Position numbers and translations under genes: made by a program. The notes under the pieces were generated by a model. It saw only the letters and a program-made list of their open reading frames with translations. It made no database searches and was not told where the DNA came from. This document shows, in pieces, positions 49,522 through 60,745 of a DNA stretch of 64,000 nt (position 1 is the first letter of the stretch; each line of letters begins with the position of its first letter). The stretch is from Ephemerocybe angulata. Taxonomy: Eukaryota; Basidiomycota; Agaricomycetes; Agaricales; Psathyrellaceae. The stretch covers positions 434,001-498,000 of the forward strand of contig JAACJK010000065.1 of the NCBI GenBank assembly GCA_013368325.1. Reading direction: 5' to 3'.

Positions 49522-50366
49522 CTATGCATCGCCGGCAATAGTATTCTTGACGGCATCAGCATGCCATTTCCTGGCGCGGTCTCTTGCTGCCGCCCTCGCC
49601 TTACGCCTGGGGCTTTGAGGGCGCCTCCAAGGTTCGGGGGCACCGTCCCCGGCACGCCTAAGGATCTCGATGAACTCTTCAAGTTCACGAGCTTGCTTGG
49701 TGAGAGGCGGGGCGGAGGCATCGGTGACAGGGGAGGGGGAGGTAGAGGTGGAGGAGCCCTTGGCGTGTGCAGCAGTGGATGCAGTGGTGGCATCAGTGGG
49801 AGCCGTAGGATCAGCCTCCTCTGCGTGCTTGGTGCGACGGCCACTAGGTCCCTTCGGACCCTTCCTGCCCTTGCGGTGCCCTTCGTGGTTCTTGTGGCTC
49901 CCGCGGGGGTTCTTGCCGTTCCTGTGCTGGCGGCGGTCGCCTCGGTTCCTGCCCTGTGAGTGGTGCTTGGGACGGGGTGCGGGTGCGGACACTTCTTCGT
50001 CGCGTTCGACAAGGTCGGCGTCGAGAGAGCGTGCGACCGGGGCGGACGGGTCTGCCGGGGGCTGGGCCTGGGAACCGCCCAAGCCGACAGCGGCCTTGGC
50101 TTTCTCCCACATCGCCCTGAAGAGGCGCTTGGAGACGTCGACCTCGCCGTCCATGTACCCGCGGGCCTCGAGGATGGAGTCGATGAGGAGGGCGGTCTCG
50201 CGCGCCTCGAGCTGGGCAAGCGCGGTTTCCTCGTTCTAAGGTACGAGTTAGATGATGATGATCTGTATGATGGAGGGCGAGTGCTTACAGGAACGGGGAT
50301 GGCGGAGACGACCGATCCACCGAGGGTGGCAGCGGCGACGAAAACAGCAGCAGTAGAGAAACGCAT
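49522..50366 (-). CDS. Small secreted basic low-complexity protein
   Basis: Exons 50289-50366 and 49522-50235 give 263 aa. The first exon is nearly a textbook signal peptide (MRFSTAAVFVAAATLGGSVVSA) and the intron follows it directly. The mature part has an acidic/amphipathic start, then a very basic Gly/Arg/Lys/His-rich centre (about residues 120-170), a Thr/Ser/Ala linker and a charged C-terminal helix with another basic cluster. No cysteine pattern and no known domain. Secreted, possibly binding acidic polymers or nucleic acid; that is inference from composition only. Confidence 0.7.
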
Positions 50367-50688
50367 TATGTCAAATGGAACTTTGATTTGACTAGTGGGC
50401 AATGATCGGCGTTCTGGCAGTGACATCGACGATCAAGGACTTGACTTACTTGAAGGGAAAAGATAGTCTGAGCCGTACCTGGCGCCAAGACCATAGGAGG
50501 GGAGGGAGTTTGAAAATTTGATGTCGGCCGCGCGGCCACGAACCAAGAACACGGCTCAATCCCTAATTAGTGTGATTGCAAGCGCGCCTCTAGCAGAAAT
50601 ACACGTCTCTTGCCTTTACACTCACAACCTAACCCTCCACACTCTTTTATACCCTTTCTAATGACTATATACCCTTTATAACTTATCT

Positions 50689-51140
50689 ATGGCGACTTCT
50701 GGAGAAGAATCCGACCGGTGGCTCCACGACGGACTCTGCGACGCGTTCAAGATTGAGAAACTTCGACCCTTCCAGTTTCAGCATGCCCTGGACCTATACA
50801 AAGGAAAAGACGTCTTCCTGACCATAGCAACGGGTGAAGGAAAGACCACCGTACTCCTTTCGCCGCTTATTGCCGCGAAATTGAAGCTTGAGGAGGGTAT
50901 TGGCATTGCTGTTGTGCCGACGAAGGCCCTGGCCCAGCAATTGGTGCGCACACTTCTCGCTTCTCGCACATTTTGTCAATTGACCTCTAACGTTGACCAC
51001 AGGAAAAGACTGCGAGGGCAGTAGGTCTCGACGCCCTCTCCGTAACTGAGGATACCCTACGAGAAGCCGATGCCCTGGGTAACGACCTTTTCAAGGTCCT
51101 CGCGCCGAATAATTCGCCGAAAGAGGAGAATCCAGCCTGA
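50689..51140 (+). CDS. Truncated RecQ/DEAD-like helicase
   Basis: Exons 50689-50943 and 51003-51140 give 130 aa. It has the start of a superfamily-2 helicase: FKIEKLRPFQFQHALDLYKGKD (Q-motif region), the P-loop TIATGEGKT and motif Ia VVPTKALAQQL. It then stops with a TGA shortly after a stretch on VGLDALSVTEDTL. The DEAD/DEAH box and the whole second RecA lobe are missing, so it cannot be an active helicase. Short RecQ-like fragments of this kind are common in basidiomycetes. It lies between the two copies of the dispersed repeat, which suggests it may have travelled with it. Confidence 0.7.
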
Positions 51141-51664
51141 CGCATGCACCTGTACACAATCGCCGCCCTCATCTCTGCATTGACCTTCTCTGAGTGCGGA
51201 AAGACATAGCTCGAGCCTAGCCGCCACCGATCGTCCCTGCCCTTTCCGTTTCCTTTGTAGATGATCCCTCGGAACAACCCAGCAGCAAAAAGCTTCTCCT
51301 CGCCATCCCGCAAACGTGAAAGGTCGTCGACAGTGGGCGAGCCTGCGCGAGCTAGAACTGGAACAGCCGGTGCAGGGGAAGGGGGACCGAGTGACGGCGG
51401 GATTGCAGCCGAGTATGCGGGCCATGGGGTGGCGTAAACTGGGTAGGGGTAGGGGTAGTGCCCAGAGGGGACTTGGCCAGGAGTTGCAGGGAAGTGAAGG
51501 GGTGAAGGAGACGCGACGTTCCAGGGGGAAGAATGGTACTGGGTTCCGGAGACGGGAACGGGCTGCGCGATGGGAATTTGCTGGGAACTAGGGTGGCGCT
51601 GGGGTGTCCTGAATGTGTTGTATGTGTTCGATTCTTCATCCGTGGCCCCAGGGGGTGGATCCAT
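50987..51664 (-). CDS. Hypothetical Pro-rich protein, overlapping the helicase fragment
   Basis: An uninterrupted frame of 225 aa. The N-terminal half is Pro/Ser/Tyr-rich (HYPYPYPVYATPWPAYS). Residues about 130-195 look like a folded segment (GEEKLFAAGLFRGIIYKGNG, RWRLGSSYVFPHSEKVN, AGFSSFGELFG). The last part, below 51140, is antisense to the helicase exon and is probably not coding, so the true end may be an unrecognised splice near 51090. No family recognised. Confidence 0.45.
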   Translation of the reverse strand: MDPPPGATDEESNTYNTFRTPQRHPSSQQIPIAQPVPVSGTQYHSSPWNVASPSPLHFPATPGQVPSGHYPYPYPVYATPWPAYSAAIPPSLGPPSPAPAVPVLARAGSPTVDDLSRLRDGEEKLFAAGLFRGIIYKGNGKGRDDRWRLGSSYVFPHSEKVNAEMRAAIVYRCMRQAGFSSFGELFGARTLKRSLPRASASRRVSSVTERASRPTALAVFSCGQR

Positions 51665-52231
51665 ACTGCTAGATGGGCGGACGATACAAGCGCGCTATCT
51701 AAATCGCCCCTATCAGGGCACCATCAATCTCGGCCCCCTTCGGCATGCTGACACAAATCATTTATTCAAACTCAGCCCCCTCCCACTGCCAAGACCGGGG
51801 TTATCGACCAGACTCTATATCAAGTGAGAACGAACTCTTCTTCTCAGATACTAGAGTCTGGTTTGCGAGACTAGGGAAAAGATACGTTTATTGATGCTGA
51901 AGGAGATGACGATGTAGGACCAGCCTATAGATCTGAGGGAAAATTAGCGTCTGAGGGGCGAGGAGTGGAGGGGCGAGCAGCTTACTTGTGTTGGGGGGAG
52001 GCACCAGGCACTGAGGAAATCAAAGGGGCGAGGGCTGGCTTATATACAGGACTCCATTATTTGGCCGCAAGTGAGATGATGAAACAGACCAAATAACGAC
52101 GACGACTCCATATCATGATTGCGGCATCATCAGAGATCATCAGCCCTGGATCAGCCATACGGTATGCCTGCCTGTTCCATGGGTAATTTCTTATCGGCAC
52201 AGACGGAAGGGGCGGTCACCCTCCAGTTTCT
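51665..52231. other. Intergenic
   Basis: No gene is seen; left flank of the second dispersed repeat. Confidence 0.5.
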
Positions 52232-52853
52232 AAACCTGTCTCAACGCCGGGTCACGTCCGGTCACAAATCCCAACCGCGACCATGGCAAACCGCGGTCAA
52301 CGGTGAACTAGCCCCCCTTTTTTCCCCTTTTTTTTTGATGGAGCTGACGGTGAAGAGGCGCCCGACAGAAGTGGGCCCTCCTCACCAGCTAGTTTTGCGG
52401 CACTAGTCTGCAGTGCTTATAGGTTGTCGAAAGGGGGAAATGCGCATACGCACACTCACCGAAGTGAGGACAGAGTTACCAGCAGGGGAGATGTGTACGA
52501 GTAGGTATTAGCCGATTGGCTTACTTACCTATATATTCCTCCCCGGCGGGCGCCTAACTCTGCCGGCACCCACTAAAACCCCCATGTTAGTTGCCCAGTC
52601 GGGTGCCAGGGCGCTCGAGGGAGCTTCGTCGAAGACTGTGGTTCGTTCGACTAATAGTTTCCTATTGAGTGCCTTTTTGCCGTATGACCGGTAGTTCGTC
52701 AAGATTCGGTCATGCCTTAATCTCACGTTGACGCCTAAGGTAGCAGCCTACGTCCGATGTCCCGTTCTTCCAAGGAGATTTCCTCCAGCGTATGAAGCTG
52801 CAAAAGCATGAAGCCTTCACAAGTCCACCTACTGTGCCTTTCCTAGAGTACCA
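52232..52853. repeat. Dispersed repeat, copy 2
   Basis: 52232-52310 and 52764-52853 match the two blocks at 49165-49434. Here they are separated by about 450 bases instead of 75, so either an insertion has split this copy or a deletion has shortened the first. The extra segment includes a pyrimidine-rich run (52318-52336). Confidence 0.75.
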
Positions 52854-54880
52854 TCGGGGGTTTAGTGCTCAAATGAGCCAATCTTATAAACCAATACACT
52901 CTGCTATAATCACAGATCACATATGAAAAGCCTGTAAGTCTTCTAGGGTCCTTGACATACTTATAGAAAGGTGGGTAAGCATGGTGGAAAGTCCCACCGG
53001 TCTCAGGAGTACTGAGTATGATATTATAAAGGATAGGCGACCTCAGAGTGGGAGAGTTGACCTCCACTACTTGCGCTATCCTCGGGATGACTGCGATATC
53101 TCCCTATCGCCCCATATCATGGTTCACATCGAGGCGGAGCTTGCCATGTTCGACAGCCTCGGCTAGATGAGGATGGTTTGTCTCTCGCTGAACCATGGTA
53201 TATTGATGGTATACATGGACAAACCCCGCTGTTCATATATAGGTGGGTATGCATGGGGAATGAGTGCATTGACACCCGCCTTGTTGAAGGTGACATTGTG
53301 ACCATCAAAATTGGAAAGATGGCTTATGCTGCTTTCGCTGCCATAATGGCGATGGTGATAGCTCCATACTCAGGTATGTCAAGCACCTCAGTGAGGCGAA
53401 TCATGTCTTGATGGTCCGCATCGGCGCTTACTTTGCCAATGATGGCCACCCTCAGGTATGTGACAATGGTATCTCTCTCGTTGAACTATGACTCGCATGG
53501 CAAATCATGCCCCGATGGTCCGCATTGGCGCTTACTTTGGCAATGATGGCCACCCTCAGGTATGTGACAACGGTATCTCTGTCGTTGAACTATGACTCGC
53601 ATGGCGAATCATGCCCTGATGGTCCGCATCGGCGCTTACTTTGCCAATGATGGCCACCCTCAGGTATGTGACAACGGTATCTCTCTCATTGAACTATGAC
53701 TCGCCTGGCAAATCATGCCCTGATATGAAGAGCACCTCCGTATCTTTTGCCTCCTTGACCTGGCCATGTATAGCAGGGTAGGGGTGATGGAAAGCAACAT
53801 CAGCGTCAGTCTTGCGGAGAATGGTGAAATGAAGGATTAGTGGCCTCGTGATGAGCTAGGTGAGTTCTTTCGCTGCAACCGTGCTGACAATTATATTTCC
53901 TTGACCCAGCGGGCAATCATTATTGGAATTGTCAACGGCTGTCTGAATTGGAAATCCGACGACGGGGTGACAACCCGTGAAACTGAGGCGGTTCTGGACC
54001 ACTGGCGTACTTGGGGTTACACATGCTGCAGAGCTGAGAAAGTGTTGAAGAATGATGTTGTGATATACCGCTTCACTAGAATATGTGCGGTGACTATGGA
54101 CACCCAACTTTCAACAGATTATCATATCCTTCCAAAACTTTAAGGTTCGTCATAATGGAGGAGAGGGGGTCGGCTGCAAAGCTAAGGCAGCTTGTGGACA
54201 GGATGAGAGGCACAATGATGAAGGAGGGTATCACAAAAGCCGGCCAGAGAGCGTCGATCAATTAATGGACCTCAGCATGCCTGAGACACCGGGAGGGAGA
54301 GTTGACATGTATTCGTAAAGGTTATGCCACGCTCCAGGACGGAGGTCAATATATCATACCAAGATTCATTCAGCGGGGGCAAATAAGCAATCGCAAGAAA
54401 GGAGGAACTTGAAACCCAATATCTGTATTCCACACGGCGTCTTGCCACGTCTGAATAGGACGTGGACATAGTCAGCCATCGACCTGGCCAGCAAGCTCAT
54501 ATATGTAACTTGTCTCCATGTTCCAAATAATGACGAGGAGGGCCAGGCAAACATGTATCCGGCAGGCGCTTAGTTACCGGCGCCTGTCTCAAAAATGAGT
54601 CAAAGATTGACGGAAAGAGAGCAATCATTGATCTACTAGTACGTCAGGTCATAAACGTGTAAAATGGGTTTCTACTATAATAAGACCCCTAAAGATGAAT
54701 TTCCGCAAGCCCCAGACAAACTCCTAATCAGGGCCGGTGGCAACAATTTAGTCGTCGTTTTGCAAGTGATGGTGAGCTGCGGAGAGACGCACCATCGACA
54801 GAATCAGAGATCTGGGGCGTAGCTAGTAGTGAGAAGATGCGCCTGAGATCCCTTGTAAGTTTACAGGCACCCGTTGCAAA
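52854..54880. other. Gene-poor stretch around a tandem array
   Basis: Apart from the 104-bp array (listed separately) no gene could be supported. A plus-strand frame at 53178-53411 (FIYRWVCMGNECIDTRL) runs into the array and may be a remnant. 53900-54300 and 54300-54880 hold only short frames. Confidence 0.4.
53411..53722. repeat. 104-bp tandem repeat, three units
   Basis: The word ATGGTCCGCATCGGCGCTTA starts at 53411, 53515 (with one change) and 53619, giving an exact period of 104 bases for three units with only a few substitutions. Each unit contains ACCCTCAG followed by GTATGTGAC, a splice-donor look-alike, and reads MVRIGAYFANDGHPQ before it. It is therefore possibly an exon-intron border duplicated in tandem. 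Confidence 0.9.
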
Positions 54881-56170
54881 TCAAATCACTGACTCGTTCC
54901 ACCAATTGAAAAGAGATTCCACCTCCTCATGCTCTTCGGGGTCGTTTAAAAGCTCAAGAATGGACCTATAGAAGTCCACAAACTCTGTATCTTTGTCCTC
55001 GCGGCAAATAAGTGTTCTGGAGCTCAGAGCAAAGCAGATCTTTCGCGTGTGTCAGATCGAGTTAGCGGACAGCAGAAACTCGGTTACCTGTGCAGAAGTG
55101 TACGCCAGAGCGGCAGGGGTGACGTGAGTCATCTCGTAATCTTCGTCAGTGGCTCTGATATATGGAGCGAATATATGCTCGAAGCCCTAAAGCAAGCTCT
55201 TGTGAAGTGTCAGTAAACCACGGGGGTGGCGGCTGCTCACCTTAACCAAGAGCTGACTTCTGAAGAGCCCGTTCCATAGCCACTCTCGATCAATTTCTTC
55301 GTTTTCCCAGAGAAATCTTGGCCAATGTTCACCGCCAACGACGATTTCATTTGTACGCAGCTTGGTTCGGATACTGACGGGGAGGGTCAAATTCAAGAGA
55401 TAGCCCAGAAGTATGATGGGTCAAGGGCTTACTCTTGGTCATTCCAATCGAGACCCATTGGGCAAAGAAGGAACCCTGTGCGATCATGGTGGAACCCTCG
55501 GCCTGTTTTGACGCCTTTGTCTAGAGGTGGCTCCAAGACTCGGGCCCCGGAAGGAATAATCCAGTCCAGGATACTACCTTTGAGGCTCTTACAATCATAA
55601 GCGCGTCCAAGTAGGAGACCTCTATGTAGCTTAGGTACGGGCGCTTTAGTTAGTCTATGGGTTAGATTGCCTTTTGAGACTCACTGTAGCTGCAATCTTG
55701 ATGCCGTCCTCCTCACTTTCGGCATTCACGAGTGCCTCCTCGAGTCCCGGGCTCGTGGATAAGAGCTGTTCATATAGATACAGTTGATGTGCATCCCTAA
55801 ACCGTCGTGGTTAACCTTTCGTTCTGACTTACTTATACAAGGAGGGCGCCATACTTGTGTGCCTCCGAGAGAGGTTTCTCGCTTTCAATGAGGCCCAAAG
55901 CCACCAGTGCGCGGATATTGGAGAATGCAGAGACCGTCCGACAGAAGTACTGCCCGGATCGAATGAATCTTTTCATTTTCTCGTTTCTAGTGAAGTCAGT
56001 GAAAGAACTCCTACTCAAGGGAGAGCATACGGTTGCAGCCTAATACTAAGGGCTAAGGTGGAAGGACTTCCGTCAGTCTTGTGCGTGTCTTGCTCCATGG
56101 AAACTTCAGCCATTTCGTGCACAACGTCCTGAGTGATGGGGGTGGGAGAGAAAAGAGAATAGAAATCCAT
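54881..56170 (-). CDS. Basidiomycete-specific family with WWN ending (DUF6698-like), intact
   Basis: Seven exons (56031-56170, 55855-55986, 55685-55796, 55433-55629, 55241-55373, 55088-55186, 54881-55039) join without a frame error to 323 aa. Landmarks shared with a large family of unknown function in mushrooms: SPGLEEAL, the KSLKGSILDWI block, RGFHHDRTGFLLCP, HWPRFLW, WNGLFRSQLLVKGFEHIF, VTPAALAYTSAQI and the end FYRSILELLNDPEE ... FNWWN. I recall this family as DUF6698; the number should be checked. The paralogue at 56722-57993 has the same exon lengths for exons 2, 4 and 5. Compared with it, this copy lacks the TSPSSVD ... RATRSGNARIHG stretch after KHIF, so the sixth exon is shorter (99 against 129 nt). 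Such families are often found near mobile elements. Confidence 0.78.
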
Positions 56171-56721
56171 AGCTGACGAGCATTTCGCTTATATTAGAAC
56201 TCAGCAAGTCATTTCAATGCTAGACAAGTCATATACCCTACCCAGGGTTGCGCTGACTTGCAAATAGGTTGGGCTGAGTCAGTCACGATATCTCCGAGTC
56301 GTCTGCGTGACTGTCCGCCCTACGTCTTGCCACCAGTGTGCCACCTCACGACGGCGCTGTTAGGCCTGAGATCTGAGATGTTACTTTCAAAGACATTCAG
56401 GATTAGCGACAAGAGCTGCTGATCAACAAATCTAACGCAATGTTATGTAAGGCGGGGGATGTGTACTACGACAGACCGGTAGAACTGCGGGGCAACGATT
56501 TGAATAATAAGATGGCTATATGAGCGATCGTAAATGAATCCAGTAATAGACTATCAATTGGTGTTACTAGCAGCGTTCGAGTTAGCGAGTGCCAATCTGC
56601 GCTGCTTAATTCTGGCGAGTGCGCTGTTGTTGGGGGCCAGGCGCCTCGAAGTCGAAAAGGACGGGAATATGCGTCTAGGCCCGCTGTTAGTTTCACCCCT
56701 TATCCTGGTTAAGCGAGATAC
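56171..56721. other. Intergenic
   Basis: No gene is seen between the two WWN-family paralogues. Confidence 0.5.
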
Positions 56722-57993
56722 CTACTGGTTCCACCAGTTCAACAGGGGTTTGACCTGGTCCTGCTCCTCGGGGTCCTCGAGAAGTTCAAGGATTGAGGTA
56801 TAGAAGGTTTCAGAGTCCGTTTCCCTGTCCGTTCGCGAGAAAGTAGACGCAGAGCTCAGCGCAAAACGGATCTTCAATGTGGTAAGATACGAAAGAATAA
56901 AGATTGGTGAGGGCTTCCTCACCTGCGTGAACGCATACGCCAGAGAGGCGGGAGTGACACGCGTCATTCCATGAATCCTGGCGTTCCCCGACCGCGTCGC
57001 CCTTGGCTCGTCGTCAACAGAGCTCGGGGATGTGAAGATATGCTTGAAACCCTGCGGTCCGCGTCAGAAATGTCTTTCATGTAGCGCATCTGCAGCGCAC
57101 CTTGACTAGCAGTTCGTTTCTAAACAGTCCACTCCACGCGTTGTCGGGGTCGAAGGTCTCATTTTTGTACACAAACAGAGGCCAATGAGCACCACTAACA
57201 GCTATATCTTTGTTTCGCAGCTGGACCTTTACCCTTAACCCGGCTTGAAGGTAAACTAGCGAAAGGGAAGAAAACTGAAAATGTTACAAGCTTACTCTTC
57301 ATTGCTCCAATCGAGCTCCGCTGGACACAGGAGGAAGCCTGTGCGATCATGATTAAAGCCTCGGTTGACCTTGACGTTTCTAGACAAGGGTGGTTGCAAG
57401 GGTGAACCTCCAACGGGGACGATCCAGTCCAGAATTGCCCCTTTGAGGCTCTTGGTATCATCTGCCCGTCCACTGGAAGCGCCTTGTTGTATCTGAAAAT
57501 TGAGTCTGTCCACCTGGTAGCCTGAGAGCGTCGGCCATAACCCACCATGCTTGCAATTGCCATTGCTTCTTCCTCGCTCTGTGAGCTCAAATTCTCTCCT
57601 CAAGTCCGGGTACCATGGCTAGAAGACGTTTATAAACTCTCAATTCTCGTCTTTCCCTGCGGTCTCGTCAGTTAAAGCCAACCGCTGGCAAGAATCGGCT
57701 TACTGCTGTGTCTCAGGCGGTGTCTCTTCATCGGCGTTGAGGCCCGCAGTCAGGAGTGAGTGGACATTAGCAAACGCGAAAACTGCACGGCCAAAGTGCC
57801 GTCCGTGGTGCACCAAAGGATCCGTCTGGAGATTCCTAGAGAGAGCTTTAGCGTACCGGCGGCGAATACTTTGTGGGACTTACGGTTTCTTTCTAGGGGC
57901 CTGTGTCAAAGCGTATGGTCGCTTTTGACCAACTCCGCTTTCTATTCCGATCCCATATCTAGGAGTAGCGGACACTTCGGCAGAAGTGGTCAT
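56722..57993 (-). pseudogene. WWN-family (DUF6698-like) paralogue with a 1-nt deletion
   Basis: Exons 57884-57993, 57704-57835, 57546-57656, 57296-57492, 57101-57233, 56923-57051 and 56722-56871 mirror the intact neighbour. Exon 3 is 111 nt instead of 112: after VPGLEERI the frame hits TGA, while one base away it continues as SSQSEEEAMAIASM and joins the next exon correctly. Everything downstream (KSLKGAILDWIVP, RGFNHDRTGFLLCP, KHIFTSPSSVD, RATRSGNARIHGMTRVTP, WWN) is open and well kept. So it is either a very young pseudogene or a sequencing error. It holds the fuller sixth exon of the two. Confidence 0.8.
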
Positions 57994-58905
57994 TGAGTGC
58001 TAATAGTTGGCGATTGGAAGGAGAAGTGTAACAGGTTCGACTTCCCCCAAATTCTTGCAGCATCCTGTATTTAAGGGCTTTTTTGGGGATTGACAATCCG
58101 CGAGTCAGAACCAGAGTTCAGCTCATTCTGCCAGAACGGCATAATTGTGATCCTAGGACGTCTAATGAGGTGCTGGTGCGAGTCTGGATGCGAATCAGTT
58201 TTGTCAAGGACTCAAGAAACGTCCAGATGGAGGAGTTGCGAGTCAGCGGCGCCGCCTGAAGTTTTAACTTCCTGGCACCGGTAAGGGCTTCCTTCCACCA
58301 AGTTTGTGCTGACTCGGCCGGAGTTCGAAGCTCTGCCCGCACGAGGGTGGACCGTCAATTGAGCACGGTACACATCCGATGATGGGGTGGGGAACTTTGC
58401 TCGTCCGGACTGAACCCAGATTCCATGTTGCCTACGGAGTCGTTCAGGAAGGCGGCCCCGAGCCAAGGGCAGATTCCTAAAAGTTGATTGGTTGGGATAT
58501 GTTTGCTTATCGCGGAGTCGCAGCTACGACTCCGCGCCACCGAATTTCATTTTTATCGGTTCGCTACGGTTGGCGCGTTCGTCCTTGAGCACTCTTTCAC
58601 GCATACCCTCTGACCACTGGGCCATCCAGCCCTTGAAATGCACTGTAGAAAGTGAGAGGGCATTGTCATAAGCACGAGACGGTGGTCAACTTTGGGGTAT
58701 TGAAGGTGAGCTTGCCAGTTGGAGAACCTAGGCAAATTGTTGTAAGAAAATTGGGTCTGAGCTGGGGATCCAGCTCAACTTGTGAAGGCGGCTACTGATT
58801 ACTTGAGTTCATAAAAGGGCCAGCCTCCATGACGAACCCGGCAGGTGCGCAATTGAAGAGATTATAAACCAATTCGAGCTCTTGTTTACCAAGTGGGTTG
58901 ATACG
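57994..58905. other. Intergenic
   Basis: Short minus-strand frames near 58120-58470 are open but without recognisable content. No gene is supported. Confidence 0.4.
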
Positions 58906-59526
58906 TCAGAGAGTCGGTGAAGGCAAAGGCGGCGGCAAGTGTGCCGGAGGCGAGAAGGAATAATGAGCCGGAGGTAAGCGAGTTGATTCCTTGGGTGGTG
59001 GGGAGGGCGAAGGTCGTGCATGCGCAGTCAGGACTGGAGGTATTACTTGGCGTGGGGGAGGGGAATGAGCTGGAGGCGGGGGCGGAGTCGAGCTTATAAG
59101 TGGAGACAAAGGGCGCTGAATAGGAGCTGAAGGTAGAGAGGTTGACTCCTCGGGGGCTAGGTGGGGCAACAAAAGCGATGCTGGCGATGTTGATAGTTGG
59201 CGTAGAAGTTGTTGAGATGACGAGGGCGGCGTTGGCATATTGAAATGCATGTTTAGAGGTGTGCTGCGCGCCGGCGGGCCACTGCTATCGGCTGAGGTGG
59301 GAGGTGTCGCTCGTGCAATCAGCGGATGGAGGAAGGGTGTAGTTGTGGAGGGGCCGGGCTCGAAGCTGCAAGACCAATCCCGGGAATCATGGGGCCACGA
59401 ACGTTTTGGGGCTCGCCTTTCGGTTTCCTCGTCCTCAGGAGGTGCCGTGCGCTTGTGGGGTTTTGTGAAGTTAAACCACGAAGGCGCCCAAACAAACTCG
59501 CCAACTGGAAGGATTGGTTGAGCCAT
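58906..59526 (-). CDS. Hypothetical proline-rich protein
   Basis: One exon, 206 aa from the ATG at 59526; the frame stays open a further 43 codons upstream, so the start is uncertain. It opens with MAQPILPVGEFVWAPSWF and a basic stretch, then becomes Pro/Ser/Thr-rich for the remaining 150 residues with runs such as STPPPPPAHSPPP. No signal peptide and no known domain. The frame is long for chance, but proline-rich frames arise easily in C-rich DNA, so the call is weak. Confidence 0.4.
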   Translation of the reverse strand: MAQPILPVGEFVWAPSWFNFTKPHKRTAPPEDEETERRAPKRSWPHDSRDWSCSFEPGPSTTTPFLHPLIARATPPTSADSSGPPARSTPLNMHFNMPTPPSSSQQLLRQLSTSPASLLLPHLAPEESTSLPSAPIQRPLSPLISSTPPPPPAHSPPPRQVIPPVLTAHARPSPSPPPKESTRLPPAHYSFSPPAHLPPPLPSPTL

Positions 59527-59873
59527 TGATATGACTGTCAGAAGAACATCCGAGCAGGTCGAACTGCCAAATGCCACAGACAATAAGCCTGCAAATAGTG
59601 CTTCCTCCAGAACGAGCATCGCAAGCGGGCGTGTGCTCCCCCAAGCATGCTTCATCTATCATCAAGAAGAGTGAGCGGTAGTAATGATCTATTAGCTTTG
59701 CAAGCCCACCTTAAGCATATTCTCCCGAGACCACTTTCGACTAGAAATAGGGAAGCGGGACAGCAGGAAGATTGGGCTCCCTAGAAATCCTGCCTCGAAA
59801 CACAAGTTTGCACCTTTTAGATTCGGCCCGTCGTCAACGATTCTCTTCATAAGCCTGCACTGCTCGGAGTAGG

Positions 59874-60745
59874 TCATGGACGGCCTGTGTAAGGGGTGTT
59901 GGTTGACATTCTGTGGCAGATGCAGATTGGAAGAGGCTGACATACGAGGAAGTGCTTAGATCTTGAGAGCAGAAGGTACCGAGAATGTTTGAGGCGGTTC
60001 TGAGTGTAATCGGCTCCTGTCCTGCTACGTGAGGCTAGATCAAACAGAAGGGTCGAAACGACATACCTCAGCCCCTACCGGGTCGCATAGACAGCGCAGA
60101 TACATTGCACAGGTGCAAATATTGGAGAATATGCTAGAGATTGCAAGGTTGTCCTCTGCTACTATGGAGTTCTTCACGAGGGTAGCAAGCGCGTCGGAGG
60201 AGTGTGGTCTACGGCGCTCTTGTGGGGGCTCTGTTCTAGCCATCAAGTCCCCTAATTCGGTAACGAGCTGGGTCCAATCGTACAGGGGACAGTACTCCTG
60301 TGCTTCGCCCAATGGTCCTCGTCCCATTGGGATTGCCAGGGGAAGTTTGCCTACTCGAACAAGGAAGAAGTCTAAGACCTGGTATGCTGAAACAAGCAGA
60401 GCAAGGAGGTCGAAGTCGGCTGGTCGGGGCCTCGATATCTTTTCTGTTCCTGAGTTGGATGAGTCACAGCGAGAGATATAGCGGATGCATTCAGCGAGCT
60501 GGTAGAAGTCAAAGTTTCCGACCGCCATCGCTCGCTCCGTTGCTTCAAGCCGTGCGGCCAAGTTCTAAGGACCCCTCCGTGTCATATGGGGGGACGACAC
60601 TGCCAGTTTTAGTTCCACTCACAATGACGGGATCTTCTGAGTTCCCTACTAGATTCACCAATGAGCCTTGTACGTGGGGTAGGGTTGAACGGAAAGAGTA
60701 TCGAGAAAGCCACGTCCGATCGCGGTTGCTGCAGGTTTCCGACAT
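59874..60745 (-). CDS. Hypothetical protein, unrecognised family
   Basis: Three exons (60623-60745, 60067-60564, 59874-59999) join to 248 aa. The middle exon is convincing as protein: LAARLEATERAMAVGNFDF, ISRPRPADFDLLALLVSAY, LPLAIPMGRGPLGEAQEY, LYDWTQLVTELGDLM, SIVAEDNLAISSIFSNIC. This looks like a helical protein with alternating hydrophobic residues. The first exon start (an ATG at 60745 within a longer open frame from 60907) and the last exon are less sure; after the middle exon the next segment may instead belong to a neighbouring gene beginning with MSASSNLHLPQ at 59943. No function can be proposed. Confidence 0.5.

Noticed and set aside
53411..53722. Repeat array as a CRISPR
   Set aside because: The 104-bp units are contiguous with no spacers, and the setting is eukaryotic.
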